Shown in pieces: positions 48,260 through 56,961 of a DNA stretch of 64,000 nt (the first letter of the stretch is position 1; each line of letters begins with the position of its first letter). A model generated the notes under the pieces. It ran no database searches and was not told the origin of the DNA. It worked only from the letters and a program-made list of their open reading frames with translations. This DNA comes from Nakamurella lactea DSM 19367 (GTDB lineage: Bacteria > Actinomycetota > Actinomycetes > Mycobacteriales > Nakamurellaceae), in the NCBI RefSeq assembly GCF_000426645.1, contig NZ_AUFT01000023.1, forward strand, positions 1 to 64,000, in the 5' to 3' direction. The position numbers and the translations under genes are program-made.

Positions 48260-48985
48260 TCAGAACAGCGGGAACTCCGAACGCACCGCTGCCGGCAGGC
48301 GATCGGGCGGGGGAGTGCGCCCGGCGGCCACGGCGATGAACTCCTCGGCCGGCATCCTGGCCACTTCGGTGTCGCCGCCGAGCACGCCGGCGGTCTCCAG
48401 GAACGCGGCCCGCAGGGTCGACTCCGCCCGGTCAACGGCGGCCGGCAGTACCGGCGGCGCCGGCCGCTCGGGCAGCGATCGGCGCAGGTCGTCGGCATGC
48501 ACCACCAACTCGATGATCCTGGTCTCCAGGAAATCGGACAGCTGCATGATGCCGCCGCGCACCCGGACCAGCGGGTCGCCGCCACCGAGGGCCGTCAGCG
48601 TCCGCTGGGCGGCGGCGTAGCCGGCGTCGAGCTCGCCCGCCCGATCGGCCCGCGACGACGCGGCTGCCTTGCGGGTGTTGTCTGCGGTCTCCTGCTTACG
48701 GGCGGCGAAGCCCCCGAGGTAGCCGGCGACCGTCAGCAGGGTGTCGTCGGCCCCGAGCTCGGCGCCGTCGCCGGCCCGGTGCGCCGCCCGGGCCAGTTCG
48801 CCGGAGGCGACCGGGCGCAGCGCCGCGATGCTGTCCAGCGTGCGGGCCAGGTGCGAGAGCAGATCGTCGACCGTCCAGCCCTCCAGCACACTGGCCCGGC
48901 GGCGGTCGGCAGCGGTCAGTCCGTCCGCCCAGGCCCGGAGCGCTCCCCACTGCGCCGCGTGCACGATGTCGGCCGTGGATTCCAT
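48260..48985 (-). CDS. maleylpyruvate isomerase-fold (mycothiol-dependent, DinB-like) protein
   Basis: 241 residues. The N-terminal four-helix domain carries the metal His in WTVDDLLSHLARTLDSI and the pair in ETRIIELVVHADDLRRSL, the MDMPI signature; the C-terminal sterol-carrier-like part is short. Such proteins use mycothiol as cofactor in actinobacteria. GAGGA precedes the ATG. Divergent from icd with a dyad between them. Confidence 0.88.
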   Translation of the reverse strand: MESTADIVHAAQWGALRAWADGLTAADRRRASVLEGWTVDDLLSHLARTLDSIAALRPVASGELARAAHRAGDGAELGADDTLLTVAGYLGGFAARKQETADNTRKAAASSRADRAGELDAGYAAAQRTLTALGGGDPLVRVRGGIMQLSDFLETRIIELVVHADDLRRSLPERPAPPVLPAAVDRAESTLRAAFLETAGVLGGDTEVARMPAEEFIAVAAGRTPPPDRLPAAVRSEFPLF

Positions 48986-49019
48986 ACCGGCACATCCTCT
49001 CGTCAGCCGTTATTCTGCG

Positions 49020-49041
49020 TTGCAGTACGCTCGTACTGCAA
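49020..49041. promoter_or_regulatory. candidate AcnR-type operator in front of icd
   Basis: A perfect 22-base dyad with arms TTGCAGTACG and CGTACTGCAA around CT. The core CAGTACGCTCGTACTG (49022-49037... within the dyad) matches the CAGNAC-NNN-CGTACTG site of AcnR, the TetR-type repressor of aconitase in Corynebacterium glutamicum. It lies 41 bases before the icd start and 34 after the divergent gene's start; on the minus strand TTGCAG and CAGAAT are 18 bases apart, so it may overlap a promoter there. Confidence 0.65.
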
Positions 49042-49082
49042 ACAACGACTGATATCACCCGGTGAGAGGGGTCCGTCCACCC

Positions 49083-50303
49083 ATGTCGAAGATCAAGGTC
49101 AGTGGCACCGTCGTCGAGCTCGACGGCGACGAGATGACCCGCATCATCTGGAAGTTCATCAAGGAAAAGCTGATCCTGCCGTACCTGGACATCAACCTGG
49201 AGTACTACGACCTGGGCATCGAGAACCGCGACGCCACCGACGACCAGGTCACCATCGACTCCGCCAACGCGATCAAGAAGCACGGCGTCGGCGTCAAGTG
49301 CGCCACCATCACCCCGGACGAGGCGCGGGTCGAGGAGTTCGGCCTGAAGAAGATGTGGGTGTCGCCGAACGGCACCATCCGCAACATCCTGGGCGGCGTG
49401 GTGTTCCGCGAGCCGATCATCATCAGCAACATCCCGCGGCTGGTCCCGGGCTGGAACAAGCCGATCATCATCGGCCGGCACGCCTTCGGCGACCAGTACC
49501 GCGCCACCAACTTCAAGGTTCCCGGCGCCGGCACGCTGACCCTCACCTTCACCCCGTCCGACGGCTCGGAGGAGATCAAGCAGCAGGTCGTCACGTATCC
49601 GGAGGCGGGCGGCGTCGCGATGGGTATGTACAACTTCAACGACTCGATCCGCGACTTCGCCAGGGCCTCCTTCGCCTACGGCCTGCAGCGCAACTACCCG
49701 GTGTACCTGTCGACCAAGAACACCATCCTGAAGGCCTACGACGGCCAGTTCAAGGATCTGTTCCAGGAAGTCTTCGACGCCGAGTATGCCGAGAAGTTCG
49801 CCGCCGCCGGCCTCACTTACGAGCACCGGCTGATCGACGACATGGTGGCCGCCGCGATGAAGTGGGAAGGCGGATATGTCTGGGCCTGCAAGAACTATGA
49901 CGGTGATGTGCAGTCGGACACCGTCGCCCAGGGCTTCGGTTCGCTGGGCCTGATGACGTCGGTGCTGATGACCCCGGACGGCCAGACCGTCGAGGCCGAG
50001 GCGGCGCACGGCACGGTGACAAGGCACTACCGCCAGCACCAGCAGGGCAAGCCGACCTCGACGAACCCGATCGCGTCGATCTTCGCCTGGACGGGTGGCC
50101 TGAAGCACCGCGGCAAGCTGGACGGCACCCCCGAGGTGACGGCGTTCGCCGAGACCCTTGAGGACGTCATCGTCAAGACCGTTGAGAGCGGCAAGATGAC
50201 CAAGGACCTGGCGCTGCTGATCGGCCCGGACGCCGAGTGGCTCACCACCGAAGCCTTCCTGGACGCGCTGGATGCGAATCTGCAGGCCCGGCTGAGCGCC
50301 TGA
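49083..50303 (+). CDS. icd: NADP-dependent isocitrate dehydrogenase (dimeric, eukaryote-like type)
   Basis: 406 residues. It oxidises isocitrate to 2-oxoglutarate in the TCA cycle. Typical type II blocks: [20 protein letters not shown], the isocitrate-binding [12 protein letters not shown] with the phosphorylation-site Ser equivalent, [20 protein letters not shown] with catalytic Asp, and [13 protein letters not shown] at the adenine-phosphate site typical of NADP use. It is similar to mycobacterial Icd1. Upstream is a dyad resembling an AcnR operator; downstream an 18-bp hairpin. Confidence 0.97.
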   Translation: MSKIKVSGTVVELDGDEMTRIIWKFIKEKLILPYLDINLEYYDLGIENRDATDDQVTIDSANAIKKHGVGVKCATITPDEARVEEFGLKKMWVSPNGTIRNILGGVVFREPIIISNIPRLVPGWNKPIIIGRHAFGDQYRATNFKVPGAGTLTLTFTPSDGSEEIKQQVVTYPEAGGVAMGMYNFNDSIRDFARASFAYGLQRNYPVYLSTKNTILKAYDGQFKDLFQEVFDAEYAEKFAAAGLTYEHRLIDDMVAAAMKWEGGYVWACKNYDGDVQSDTVAQGFGSLGLMTSVLMTPDGQTVEAEAAHGTVTRHYRQHQQGKPTSTNPIASIFAWTGGLKHRGKLDGTPEVTAFAETLEDVIVKTVESGKMTKDLALLIGPDAEWLTTEAFLDALDANLQARLSA

Positions 50304-50363
50304 ACCCCCGCGGGTTCGCGGCTCCCAATGTGGTTTGTGGGCCGGCGAATCCCGCTGATCACC

Positions 50364-50405
50364 GCAGTTGGACCCGCGAACCTCGGAGTTCGCGGGTCCA
50401 ACTGC
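50364..50405 (+). terminator. icd terminator hairpin
   Basis: A perfect 18-bp stem (GCAGTTGGACCCGCGAAC and its complement) with a 6-base loop, 61 bases after the icd stop and 36 before xthA. No T run follows. Confidence 0.78.
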
Positions 50406-50440
50406 TGTGCTGACCACCTGCTCGACACGAGGAGATCTGG

Positions 50441-51277
50441 GTGCGGGTCGCCGCCTTCAACGTCAACGGCATCAGGGCCGCGGTGCGCCGCGGGTACGTC
50501 GATTGGCAACGGTCGGCGGCGCCGGACATCGTCTGCCTGCAGGAGGTGCGGGCACCGGTGGCGCAGGTGCCGCCGGCGGCGATCGACGGCTACCACTTCA
50601 GCTACCACGAGGGAGACCGGGCCGGCCGCAACGGGGTTGCGGTCCTCAGCCGGGTGGCGCCGAGCGCGGTGCGCTGCGGGTTCTCCCCGGCCGACGGGGC
50701 TGACGGGGCTGACGATCCAGACGGGTTCGACGCACAGGGCCGCTACCTCGAAGTCGATCTGCCGGGGCTGACGGTGGCCTCGCTCTACCTGCCCAAGGGC
50801 GATGTGTACGGCGAGAAATACGCCGCGAAGATGCGCTTCCTCGCGCTGCTGCAGGCGCAGTTGGCGAAGTCCGTGCGGCGGTCCAGAAGGAGCCACCGCG
50901 AGTTCCTGGTCTGCGGGGACTTCAACATCGCCCCGGCCGAGGCCGACATCCGTTCCTGGAAGAGCAATCTGAAGTCCGAGGGGTTCCTTCCGCAGGAGCG
51001 GGACTGGTTCGGCGAGCAGACCTCCGGGCCGTTGGTGGATGTGGTCCGCCAGCTGCGGCCGGACGAGGTCGGGCCGTTCAGCTGGTGGACCTGGCGCGGG
51101 CAGGCGTTCGACAACGACGCCGGCTGGCGGATCGACCACCAACTGGCCACGCCGGCCCTGGCGGCCCGCGCGGAACGCGCCTGGGTGGACCGGGCGGAGA
51201 GCTATCCGCTGCGGATGTCCGACCACGCGCCGGTGCTGGTCGACTATGGGGACAAGTCGGTCGGCCGCCGCCGCTGA
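50441..51277 (+). CDS. xthA: exodeoxyribonuclease III
   Basis: 278 residues. AP endonuclease/3'-5' exonuclease of base-excision repair. All EEP active-site blocks are present: FNVNGIRAA (Asn), CLQEVRA (Glu), SLYLPKGDVYGEKY, VCGDFNIAPAEADIR (Asp/Asn) and RIDHQLAT with MSDHAPVLVD (Asp/His). GGAG lies seven bases before the GTG. Confidence 0.95.
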   Translation: MRVAAFNVNGIRAAVRRGYVDWQRSAAPDIVCLQEVRAPVAQVPPAAIDGYHFSYHEGDRAGRNGVAVLSRVAPSAVRCGFSPADGADGADDPDGFDAQGRYLEVDLPGLTVASLYLPKGDVYGEKYAAKMRFLALLQAQLAKSVRRSRRSHREFLVCGDFNIAPAEADIRSWKSNLKSEGFLPQERDWFGEQTSGPLVDVVRQLRPDEVGPFSWWTWRGQAFDNDAGWRIDHQLATPALAARAERAWVDRAESYPLRMSDHAPVLVDYGDKSVGRRR

Positions 51278-51292
51278 TGTCATGCTGATCCG

Positions 51293-52189
51293 GTGAGAAC
51301 CCCTGTTGCCGCACGCGCGCGCCGGACCCGCCTCGCCCGGCGGCGATGGTGGGCCGGGGCATCGGGGATCGCACTGATCACCGTCACCGCCTGCAGCGCC
51401 ACCATCGTCGGCAGCGCGCAGACGGCCCCACGGACCGTCGGCTCGAGCGGATCGGCCGTCTCGAGCGGATCCGCCGGCCCGAGCGGATCGGCCGTTTCGA
51501 GCCGAACGGCCGTCTCGAGCGGATCCGCCGAACCCACCGACGTCGTCCTCGATCCCGGCGGCTACCCGAACGACGACACCGCCCCGCTGGATTTTCCTGC
51601 CATGCCGCCGATGGGTCAGCAGGCGCACGTGCAGGTCGACGGCCGCGGCGTCCTGACCATCGCCATCGGGACGCCGAAGCTGGTGATCGACGAGTACCAG
51701 GATCCGATCTGCCCGCCCTGTGCACAGTTCTGGGCGGACAACGGGCGCGACCTCAGCAAGGCCGTCGCCGACGGCAAGATCGCGCTGCGGCTGCACTCGG
51801 CGAACTTCCTGGACGACAAGTCCGCATCCGGCGACTACTCGACCAGGGCCGACGCCTCACTGCTGGCGGTTGCTGATCTGGCCGGGCCGAACGAGGTGCT
51901 GCGGTGGCAGACCGCGCTCTACTCATCGGTGGTCCAGCCCGAGGAGAACGCCGCCGTCGATCACACCAGCCAGCAGCTCGGCTACCTGGCTACCTATCTC
52001 GACATGCCGAAGGAGGTGTCGCTCGCCATCGCGGCCGATACCTACCGCCGCGGGGCGCTGGATGCCGCGGCCAACACCTACGACGATCTGGCCAAGGCCG
52101 GGGTGGTGTCGGTGCCGGCCACCCTGGTCGCCGCGCGCCGGGTGGACACCGGCCGCAGCAACTGGCTCAGCGAACTGATCGGCGGCTGA
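51293..52189 (+). CDS. DsbA-like thioredoxin-fold lipoprotein
   Basis: 298 residues. N-terminal signal with a lipobox ITVTACS, so it is likely attached to the outer face of the membrane. A Ser/Gly/Ala repeat linker (SGSA units) of about 45 residues follows. The thioredoxin fold carries CPPC at Cys140-Cys143 (DPICPPCAQFW) and the cis-Pro loop VSVPATLVAA. CPPC rather than CPHC suggests a disulfide isomerase/reductase or a specialised oxidase, as in mycobacterial DsbA-like proteins. Starts 15 bases after xthA. Confidence 0.88.
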   Translation: MRTPVAARARRTRLARRRWWAGASGIALITVTACSATIVGSAQTAPRTVGSSGSAVSSGSAGPSGSAVSSRTAVSSGSAEPTDVVLDPGGYPNDDTAPLDFPAMPPMGQQAHVQVDGRGVLTIAIGTPKLVIDEYQDPICPPCAQFWADNGRDLSKAVADGKIALRLHSANFLDDKSASGDYSTRADASLLAVADLAGPNEVLRWQTALYSSVVQPEENAAVDHTSQQLGYLATYLDMPKEVSLAIAADTYRRGALDAAANTYDDLAKAGVVSVPATLVAARRVDTGRSNWLSELIGG

Positions 52190-52232
52190 CCCGGCCACCG
52201 GTTTGCTGCGCCGACCACCGGATGCACCGCCG

Positions 52233-52805
52233 TCAGCGGCTGTCCTTGCGGGCCTGCTTGCGCTGCGTCTTCGCACCGGTGGAGGCCACCTTCTTGGCCG
52301 CGATCGGTGACCGCAGCGACCGCTCGCCGCGGCGTGGGTTCGGCGCCGCCTTCGGTGCGTCGCCCTTGGCGGCGCTCGCGGCTGACGGCCCGGCCGTCCG
52401 CTTGGTCGCCGCCCGGGTGGCGGCCGGCTTGGGGGCCGGCTTGGGGGCCGGCGTCCCCTTGGCTGCCTGGGCCGCGGCGATCCGCTCGGCCCGCAGATCG
52501 GCGGCGGCTGCCCTGGACACCGCGGCCAGCCGAGTGCTGACCCTGGACAGTGCGTCCTCGAACACCTCGGCGCGGTCCCGGTTGCGGTTGCTGGCCGGTC
52601 CGGCCGCTCCGCGACCGCCCTTGGCGCCGACCTTCGATGACGCCTGGCGCCGGTAGAGCCCGACGTACTTGTTACGCAGCTGCCGCGCGCGGGAGTGCAG
52701 AGCAATCAGATCATCTTCGGAAAGCTGTTGCAGCGCTGCCCGTTCGGTCTCCGCGATGAACAGACGCTCGGTCTCGGTCAGGGAATTGATCATCGCTCGG
52801 TTCAT
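52233..52805 (-). CDS. basic protein with a helical head and a Lys/Ala/Pro-rich tail
   Basis: 190 residues from an ATG at 52805 with GAGGA five bases upstream. Residues 1-60 are predicted helical (LTETERLFIAETERAALQQL). Residues about 60-190 are Ala, Lys, Arg and Pro-rich with repeated KPAPKPA-type units, like the disordered tails of H1-like or Lsr2/HupB-type nucleoid proteins. No family recognised for the head, though a similar actinobacterial group is found near such genes. DNA binding is plausible but not shown. Confidence 0.75.
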   Translation of the reverse strand: MNRAMINSLTETERLFIAETERAALQQLSEDDLIALHSRARQLRNKYVGLYRRQASSKVGAKGGRGAAGPASNRNRDRAEVFEDALSRVSTRLAAVSRAAAADLRAERIAAAQAAKGTPAPKPAPKPAATRAATKRTAGPSAASAAKGDAPKAAPNPRRGERSLRSPIAAKKVASTGAKTQRKQARKDSR

Positions 52806-52951
52806 CGGATCCTCAATCGCTCGCGAAGTGTGGAGGCGGCAGGACGATCCACCGCGTCACCGATCGGCACCTCAACCGGTTGATCGGAGCGTAGCCGGTG
52901 GTCGGTGTTTCGCAACCGCGGCAGGCACACGACGCGGCGTGGTGTTCGAGT

Positions 52952-53365
52952 TCAGGCGGTGATGCCGGCGCGCACCAGGGCGATCCCGGCGGTCAGCAGG
53001 CCGATGGTCAGCAGTGTTGCGCCCACCCAGAGTAGGCCCAGCAATCCGTTGGGCCGCTTCGGGTCCTTGCCGATCACCGACAGGAAGAACCCGGCCGGCA
53101 TCAGAATGGCCGAGATCGGGATCCCGGTCTTGGCCACCCATTCCCAGAACCCGCTCAGCCCGGCCTGATCGACGACGGCGAGCACCGCGATCGACAGCAC
53201 CAACAGCACCGCCGCGTGTGCATGACCGGCGCGGAAGAAGTTCTTCTGCAACGTATTCGCCGGGACGGATCCGCGCCCGACCTTGGTCAGGAAATAGCCG
53301 CCGCTCTCGACGGTGATCAGGGCGAGCAACAGGATTCCGACCAGGGTGATGCTGCTGGCCTGCAT
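52952..53365 (-). CDS. four-helix membrane protein, probable MerR target
   Basis: 137 residues from the ATG at 53365 with GGAGG six bases upstream. Four hydrophobic helices: ITLVGILLLALITVESGGYF, HAAVLLVLSIAVLAVVDQAG, ISAILMPAGFFLSVIGKD and LLWVGATLLTIGLLTAGIAL. Two His residues (RAGHAHAAV) sit at the start of helix 2, possibly a metal or haem ligand. No family recognised. It is divergent from a MerR regulator and preceded by a TTGACA-18-TATGTT promoter with a dyad in its spacer, so it is likely induced by that regulator. Confidence 0.78.
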   Translation of the reverse strand: MQASSITLVGILLLALITVESGGYFLTKVGRGSVPANTLQKNFFRAGHAHAAVLLVLSIAVLAVVDQAGLSGFWEWVAKTGIPISAILMPAGFFLSVIGKDPKRPNGLLGLLWVGATLLTIGLLTAGIALVRAGITA

Positions 53366-53388
53366 GGCGAACCTCCGATAGAGTGGCT

Positions 53389-53435
53389 GGATAGCGATAC
53401 TATCCAACATAGATAGTGCAGCTATCTACTGTCAA
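53389..53435 (-). promoter_or_regulatory. MerR-type promoter/operator between divergent genes
   Basis: On the minus strand TTGACA (53430-53435) and TATGTT (53406-53411) are 18 bases apart, slightly stretched as in MerR-activated promoters, and the spacer holds the dyad TAGATAG-N5-CTATCTA (53410-53428). A second, related dyad GGATAG-N5-CTATCC lies at 53389-53405. Regulation by the adjacent MerR protein is inferred. Confidence 0.75.
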
Positions 53436-53444
53436 GGAGGCGTC

Positions 53445-54062
53445 GTGCGGATCTCCGAACTCGCTCGTACTGCGGGTCTCTCGTTGCCGACGGTCAAGTA
53501 CTACCTGCGGCTCGGGCTACTGCCCGCCGGCCGCGCCGTCTCGGCCACCGAGTCCCGCTACGGTGACCAACACCTGCGCCGGTTGCGGCTGATCCGGGCA
53601 TTGCGAGACGTGGTCGGGCTGCCGATCGACCGGGTAGCGGCGGTCCTGTCGGCGATCGACGAGCCGAGTGACACGGCCTACGACACGCTCGGCCGGGCGG
53701 TCGGGGCGTTGTCGACGTCCAGTCCCGGGCAGCCCGGCGATGAGGGTCCCGCAGCCGGTGAATTTCCGTTGGCCCGCACGGCGATCGACGCGCTGGGGTG
53801 GACCTATGACCCGGAGTATCCGGCGGTCGGACAATTGCAGGCGGCACTGGCCGCCGCCGCCGACGTCGGCGTCCCGATGGAACCGGACCGGTTGGCGACG
53901 ATGGGGGAGCACGTGCTGGCGATGGCCGAGTTCGACCTGTCCCGGATGCCACCAGAACCCGACGCCGCGATCGAGTACGCCGTACTCGGCACCGCTCTGC
54001 ACGAACCGGTACTGCTGGCGCTGCGGCGGTTGGCGCACCAGCACCTGGCCGCCCGATCCTGA
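53445..54062 (+). CDS. MerR-family transcriptional regulator
   Basis: 205 residues from a GTG at 53445 with AAGGAGG four bases upstream. Winged helix-turn-helix MRISELARTAGLSLPTVKYY then LRLGLLPAGRAVSATESRYG and the helix LRRLRLIRALRDVVGLPIDR. The C-terminal ligand domain (about 90-205) is unlike metal-binding MerR proteins and lacks obvious Cys, so a small organic ligand is more likely. It is divergent from a membrane protein gene across the operator. Confidence 0.92.
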   Translation: MRISELARTAGLSLPTVKYYLRLGLLPAGRAVSATESRYGDQHLRRLRLIRALRDVVGLPIDRVAAVLSAIDEPSDTAYDTLGRAVGALSTSSPGQPGDEGPAAGEFPLARTAIDALGWTYDPEYPAVGQLQAALAAAADVGVPMEPDRLATMGEHVLAMAEFDLSRMPPEPDAAIEYAVLGTALHEPVLLALRRLAHQHLAARS

Positions 54063-54093
54063 CGGTGCACGGCGGTCGGCGGTCGAGCCGGCA

Positions 54094-55272
54094 TCAGTCG
54101 CCGTCCGGCGGCCAGGGGATGACGGGGCCCAGCAAGGCGTTCGCCCAGGCCCCGTGCACCGACTCGTCGTCACTGGGGTGGAAGATCCCGGCCAGCACGT
54201 CCCGGTACAACCTGGACAGCTCGTTGGAGTTGAAGTACGAGGATCCGCCGGACGCCCGGATCGCCTTGGTCACTACCGATACTGCTGTCTCGGTGGCCCG
54301 CGACTTCACCGCGGACAGTTGCGGCATCCACAGGTCGCCCCGGTCGGCACCGTCGTCGACGTCGGCAGCCAGCGCATCGATCTGCGGGCCGATCGCGTCC
54401 AGCTCGATGGCCGCGTCGGCCAGTCGCCAGCGGATGTCGGGATCGTTGGCGTAGGGCGCACCGCCGGCCTTCATCGAGGTCCGCTTGCGGACCGTCGCGA
54501 TCGCCAGATCCAAGGCGCGCCGGGCGATTCCGGTGTAGACGGCGGCCAGCAGAATCTCGAAGTTGGCGAAGATACCGAACACCAGCGGATCCTTGGACGG
54601 CCCCGGCGGAATCCGCCGCACCACCCGGTCCGCGGCGGCGTGGGCGCCGTCCAGCACCGTGGTGCACGACTGCGTCGCGCGCATGCCCATGGTGTCCCAG
54701 TCGTCGCGGATCTCGAAACCACCGCCGTCCCGGTCGATGAAGGCGAAGACCGAGACCGGGCCCTCGGCCCCGCTGGAGTCGGTACCGAAGGTGCCGAGCC
54801 GGGTCCAGGCCGGTGCCAGCGAGGTGAAGATCTTGGTGCCGTGGAAGGAGTATCCACCGGCACCGTCCGGCCGGGCGTCCGTGTTCGAGCCGAACAGCAC
54901 CAGGTCGTTGCCGGCCTCGGAGATGCCGAAACCGAACAACTCACCGGCCACCGCGTCGGTGAAGACGAAGTCCATCGACGGATCGCCGGCGGCGTGCACG
55001 GTGCGCGCCACCCCCACCCACACCTGATGCATGTTCACCGCCAGCGCGGTGGCCGGCGCGGCCCCGGCCAGCCGCATCTGCTCGCGGGTCATCTGCTGCA
55101 GCGTCAGCCCGGCGCCGCCGTACTCGGCCGGCACCATCGCGGAAAGGTAACCGGCGGCCCGAAGATCGGCGAGATCGTCGTCGAAGAACCGGTTCGCCCG
55201 GTCGTTGTCCGACGCCCGGCCGTGGATCCGTTCGAGCAGGTCATCGGACAGCAGCGGTGGGTCCTGCGTCAT
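54094..55272 (-). CDS. acyl-CoA dehydrogenase family protein
   Basis: 392 residues. N-terminal helical domain (MVPAEYGGAGLTLQQMTREQ), middle beta domain with the FAD/substrate block FGFGISEAGNDL and WDTMGMRATQSCTTVLDGAH, and C-terminal helical domain. KAIRASGGSSYFNSNELSRL marks the four-helix part. The usual catalytic Glu near the C terminus is not clear, so it may belong to the acyl-CoA dehydrogenase-like type 2/hydroxylase group. No flanking beta-oxidation gene is in the window; substrate unknown. Confidence 0.88.
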   Translation of the reverse strand: MTQDPPLLSDDLLERIHGRASDNDRANRFFDDDLADLRAAGYLSAMVPAEYGGAGLTLQQMTREQMRLAGAAPATALAVNMHQVWVGVARTVHAAGDPSMDFVFTDAVAGELFGFGISEAGNDLVLFGSNTDARPDGAGGYSFHGTKIFTSLAPAWTRLGTFGTDSSGAEGPVSVFAFIDRDGGGFEIRDDWDTMGMRATQSCTTVLDGAHAAADRVVRRIPPGPSKDPLVFGIFANFEILLAAVYTGIARRALDLAIATVRKRTSMKAGGAPYANDPDIRWRLADAAIELDAIGPQIDALAADVDDGADRGDLWMPQLSAVKSRATETAVSVVTKAIRASGGSSYFNSNELSRLYRDVLAGIFHPSDDESVHGAWANALLGPVIPWPPDGD

Positions 55273-55355
55273 CGAAGCTCCTCGGGATGCGTACGTCCCC
55301 TCAACCTACCGAGCGCCAGTACCTGGCCCCACTCTGGACTCCGGCTACCGGACGG

Positions 55356-56405
55356 CTAAGGAACCCGGTAGGTCCACTCGTGGGTGAGGAACTTGGTCAC
55401 GGTCAGCTCGCGGGCGGCGGCCAGTTCCTCGTCGGTGTAGCCGCTGTCGCGGGTGGCGTACCGCCGACGGAAGTGGTCGAGGAAGGCGGCGATCACCGCG
55501 TCCCGCGACATGCCGGTCTGCGAACGCATCGGGTCGACCCGCTTGTTCGCGCTCTTGGTTCCCTTGTCGGACAGCTTCTCCCGGCCGGTGCGCAGCACCT
55601 GCGACATCTTCACGGCGTCGATGTCGTAGGCCATCGTCACGTGGTGCAGCACCGAGCCGGCGGCGAACCGCTTCTGTGCGGCGCCGGCGATCTTGCCCTT
55701 GTCCGAGGCGATGTCGTTGAGCGGCACGTACGTCGCGTTCACCCCGACCTCGGCCAGCGCGCCGAGCACCCAGTCGTCCAGAAACGCGTACGACTGCTCG
55801 AACGAGAGCCCCTCGACCAGCGAGGCCGGCACCACCAGCGAATAGGTGATGCAGTTTCCGGGCTCCATGAACATCGCCCCGCCGCCGGAGATCCGCCGCG
55901 CCACCCGGATCCCGTACCGCTGCGCGGCGTCAGGGTCGACCTCGTTGCGCACCGATTGGAACGAGCCGATCACCACCAACGAGGCATCCCAGTCCCAGAT
56001 CCGCAGCAGCGGGGGCCGCCGGCCGGCCGCGACCTCGCCGGACAGCACCTCGTCCAACGCCATGTGCATCACCGGATCCAGCACGACCGGGCCGATCACG
56101 TCGAAGGTGTGGTCGCCCCATCCGGTGGCCCGGCCCAGCGCCCGGCGGACCGCGATGCCGACGGCCTGCGGAGTGAAGCCGATCAACGCGACGGTGTCGT
56201 CCAGCGCGCCCTCGATCGCGTCGGCCAGCTGCTGCGCGCTCGCGTCGGCCGGCATCCCGGTGAGCGCGGCATCGATGTCCTCCAGCGCACTGTCCGGCTC
56301 GAGAAAGAAGTCGCCGGACAGATGGACGTTCGTCAGCCGTTCGTCGACCACCTCGAGCTCGACCACCACGAGCTTGCCGCCAGGAACCTTGTATTCGCCG
56401 CGCAT
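55356..56405 (-). CDS. lipoate-protein ligase A with the accessory domain at the N terminus
   Basis: 349 residues. It adenylates lipoate and transfers it to the E2 and GcvH proteins. The catalytic part (about 85-349) has ARRISGGGAMFMEPGNCITY, the usual RR.SGGG loop, and the catalytic Lys in DKGKIAGAAQKRF. The first 85 residues (EYKVPGGKLVVVELEVVDER and ISGDFFLEP-like NVHLSGDFFLEPDSALEDI) match the LplB/accessory domain that usually lies at the C terminus, so the order is permuted. The archaeal LplA-LplB split suggests how this fusion could have formed. Alone in a minus-strand cluster. Confidence 0.88.
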   Translation of the reverse strand: MRGEYKVPGGKLVVVELEVVDERLTNVHLSGDFFLEPDSALEDIDAALTGMPADASAQQLADAIEGALDDTVALIGFTPQAVGIAVRRALGRATGWGDHTFDVIGPVVLDPVMHMALDEVLSGEVAAGRRPPLLRIWDWDASLVVIGSFQSVRNEVDPDAAQRYGIRVARRISGGGAMFMEPGNCITYSLVVPASLVEGLSFEQSYAFLDDWVLGALAEVGVNATYVPLNDIASDKGKIAGAAQKRFAAGSVLHHVTMAYDIDAVKMSQVLRTGREKLSDKGTKSANKRVDPMRSQTGMSRDAVIAAFLDHFRRRYATRDSGYTDEELAAARELTVTKFLTHEWTYRVP

Positions 56406-56442
56406 CCGTTCAACCTACTGACCGGGCCGGAGGGCGGGGCGT

Positions 56443-56961
56443 TCAGTCGAACTGCGGGGTCCACTGTGCACGCAGCTCGTCGGCCTGGCCACCGTCGATC
56501 GCCTCCCGGATCAGGTCGGCATGCCCGGCGTGCCGCGCGGTTTCCTCGATCAGGTGCAGCATCACCCAACGGACATTGAAATCGGGTGGCCCCGCCGGCC
56601 CGCTGTCCACCAGCTGCTCGAGGGCGACCCTGGCGAGCACCTCGTCGGTGTGCGCGGCCTCCACCGCCCACGCGGCCAGCAGCTGCTGCACCGTCTCGCC
56701 AGGCAGCAGGGTGAATTCGACGTCGCGGATCCGCTCGTCCTCGGGGGATCGCTCGATGTCCGTACGAATCCACGACTTCTCCACCGCCACCATATGTTTG
56801 ACCAGCCCACCGAGACTCAGCGTGCTGCTCGGGATGGGTCGCAGTCGGGCCTGTTCGTCGGTGATCCCGTGCAGTGCCGACTGCAACGCGATGCGCTGGT
56901 CGGCCAGGAAGCCGAGCAGGCCGGACAGTTCATCGGGTTGCCGCGGCGCCAGGTAGGTCAT
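56443..56961 (-). CDS. DinB family (DUF664-type) protein
   Basis: 172 residues. The four-helix bundle carries three His residues as metal ligands: LGGLVKHMVAVEKSW, and WVMLHLIEETARHAGHADLI. DinB/DUF664 proteins are probably mycothiol- or bacillithiol-dependent transferases, sometimes DNA-damage induced. Its ATG overlaps the glutaminase stop by four bases (56958-56961), so the two are translated together. Confidence 0.9.
   Translation of the reverse strand: MTYLAPRQPDELSGLLGFLADQRIALQSALHGITDEQARLRPIPSSTLSLGGLVKHMVAVEKSWIRTDIERSPEDERIRDVEFTLLPGETVQQLLAAWAVEAAHTDEVLARVALEQLVDSGPAGPPDFNVRWVMLHLIEETARHAGHADLIREAIDGGQADELRAQWTPQFD

Noticed and set aside
49020-49041. Reading the icd dyad as a terminator for the maleylpyruvate isomerase-like gene
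   Set aside because: It lies upstream of both divergent starts rather than downstream of a stop, so an operator role fits better.
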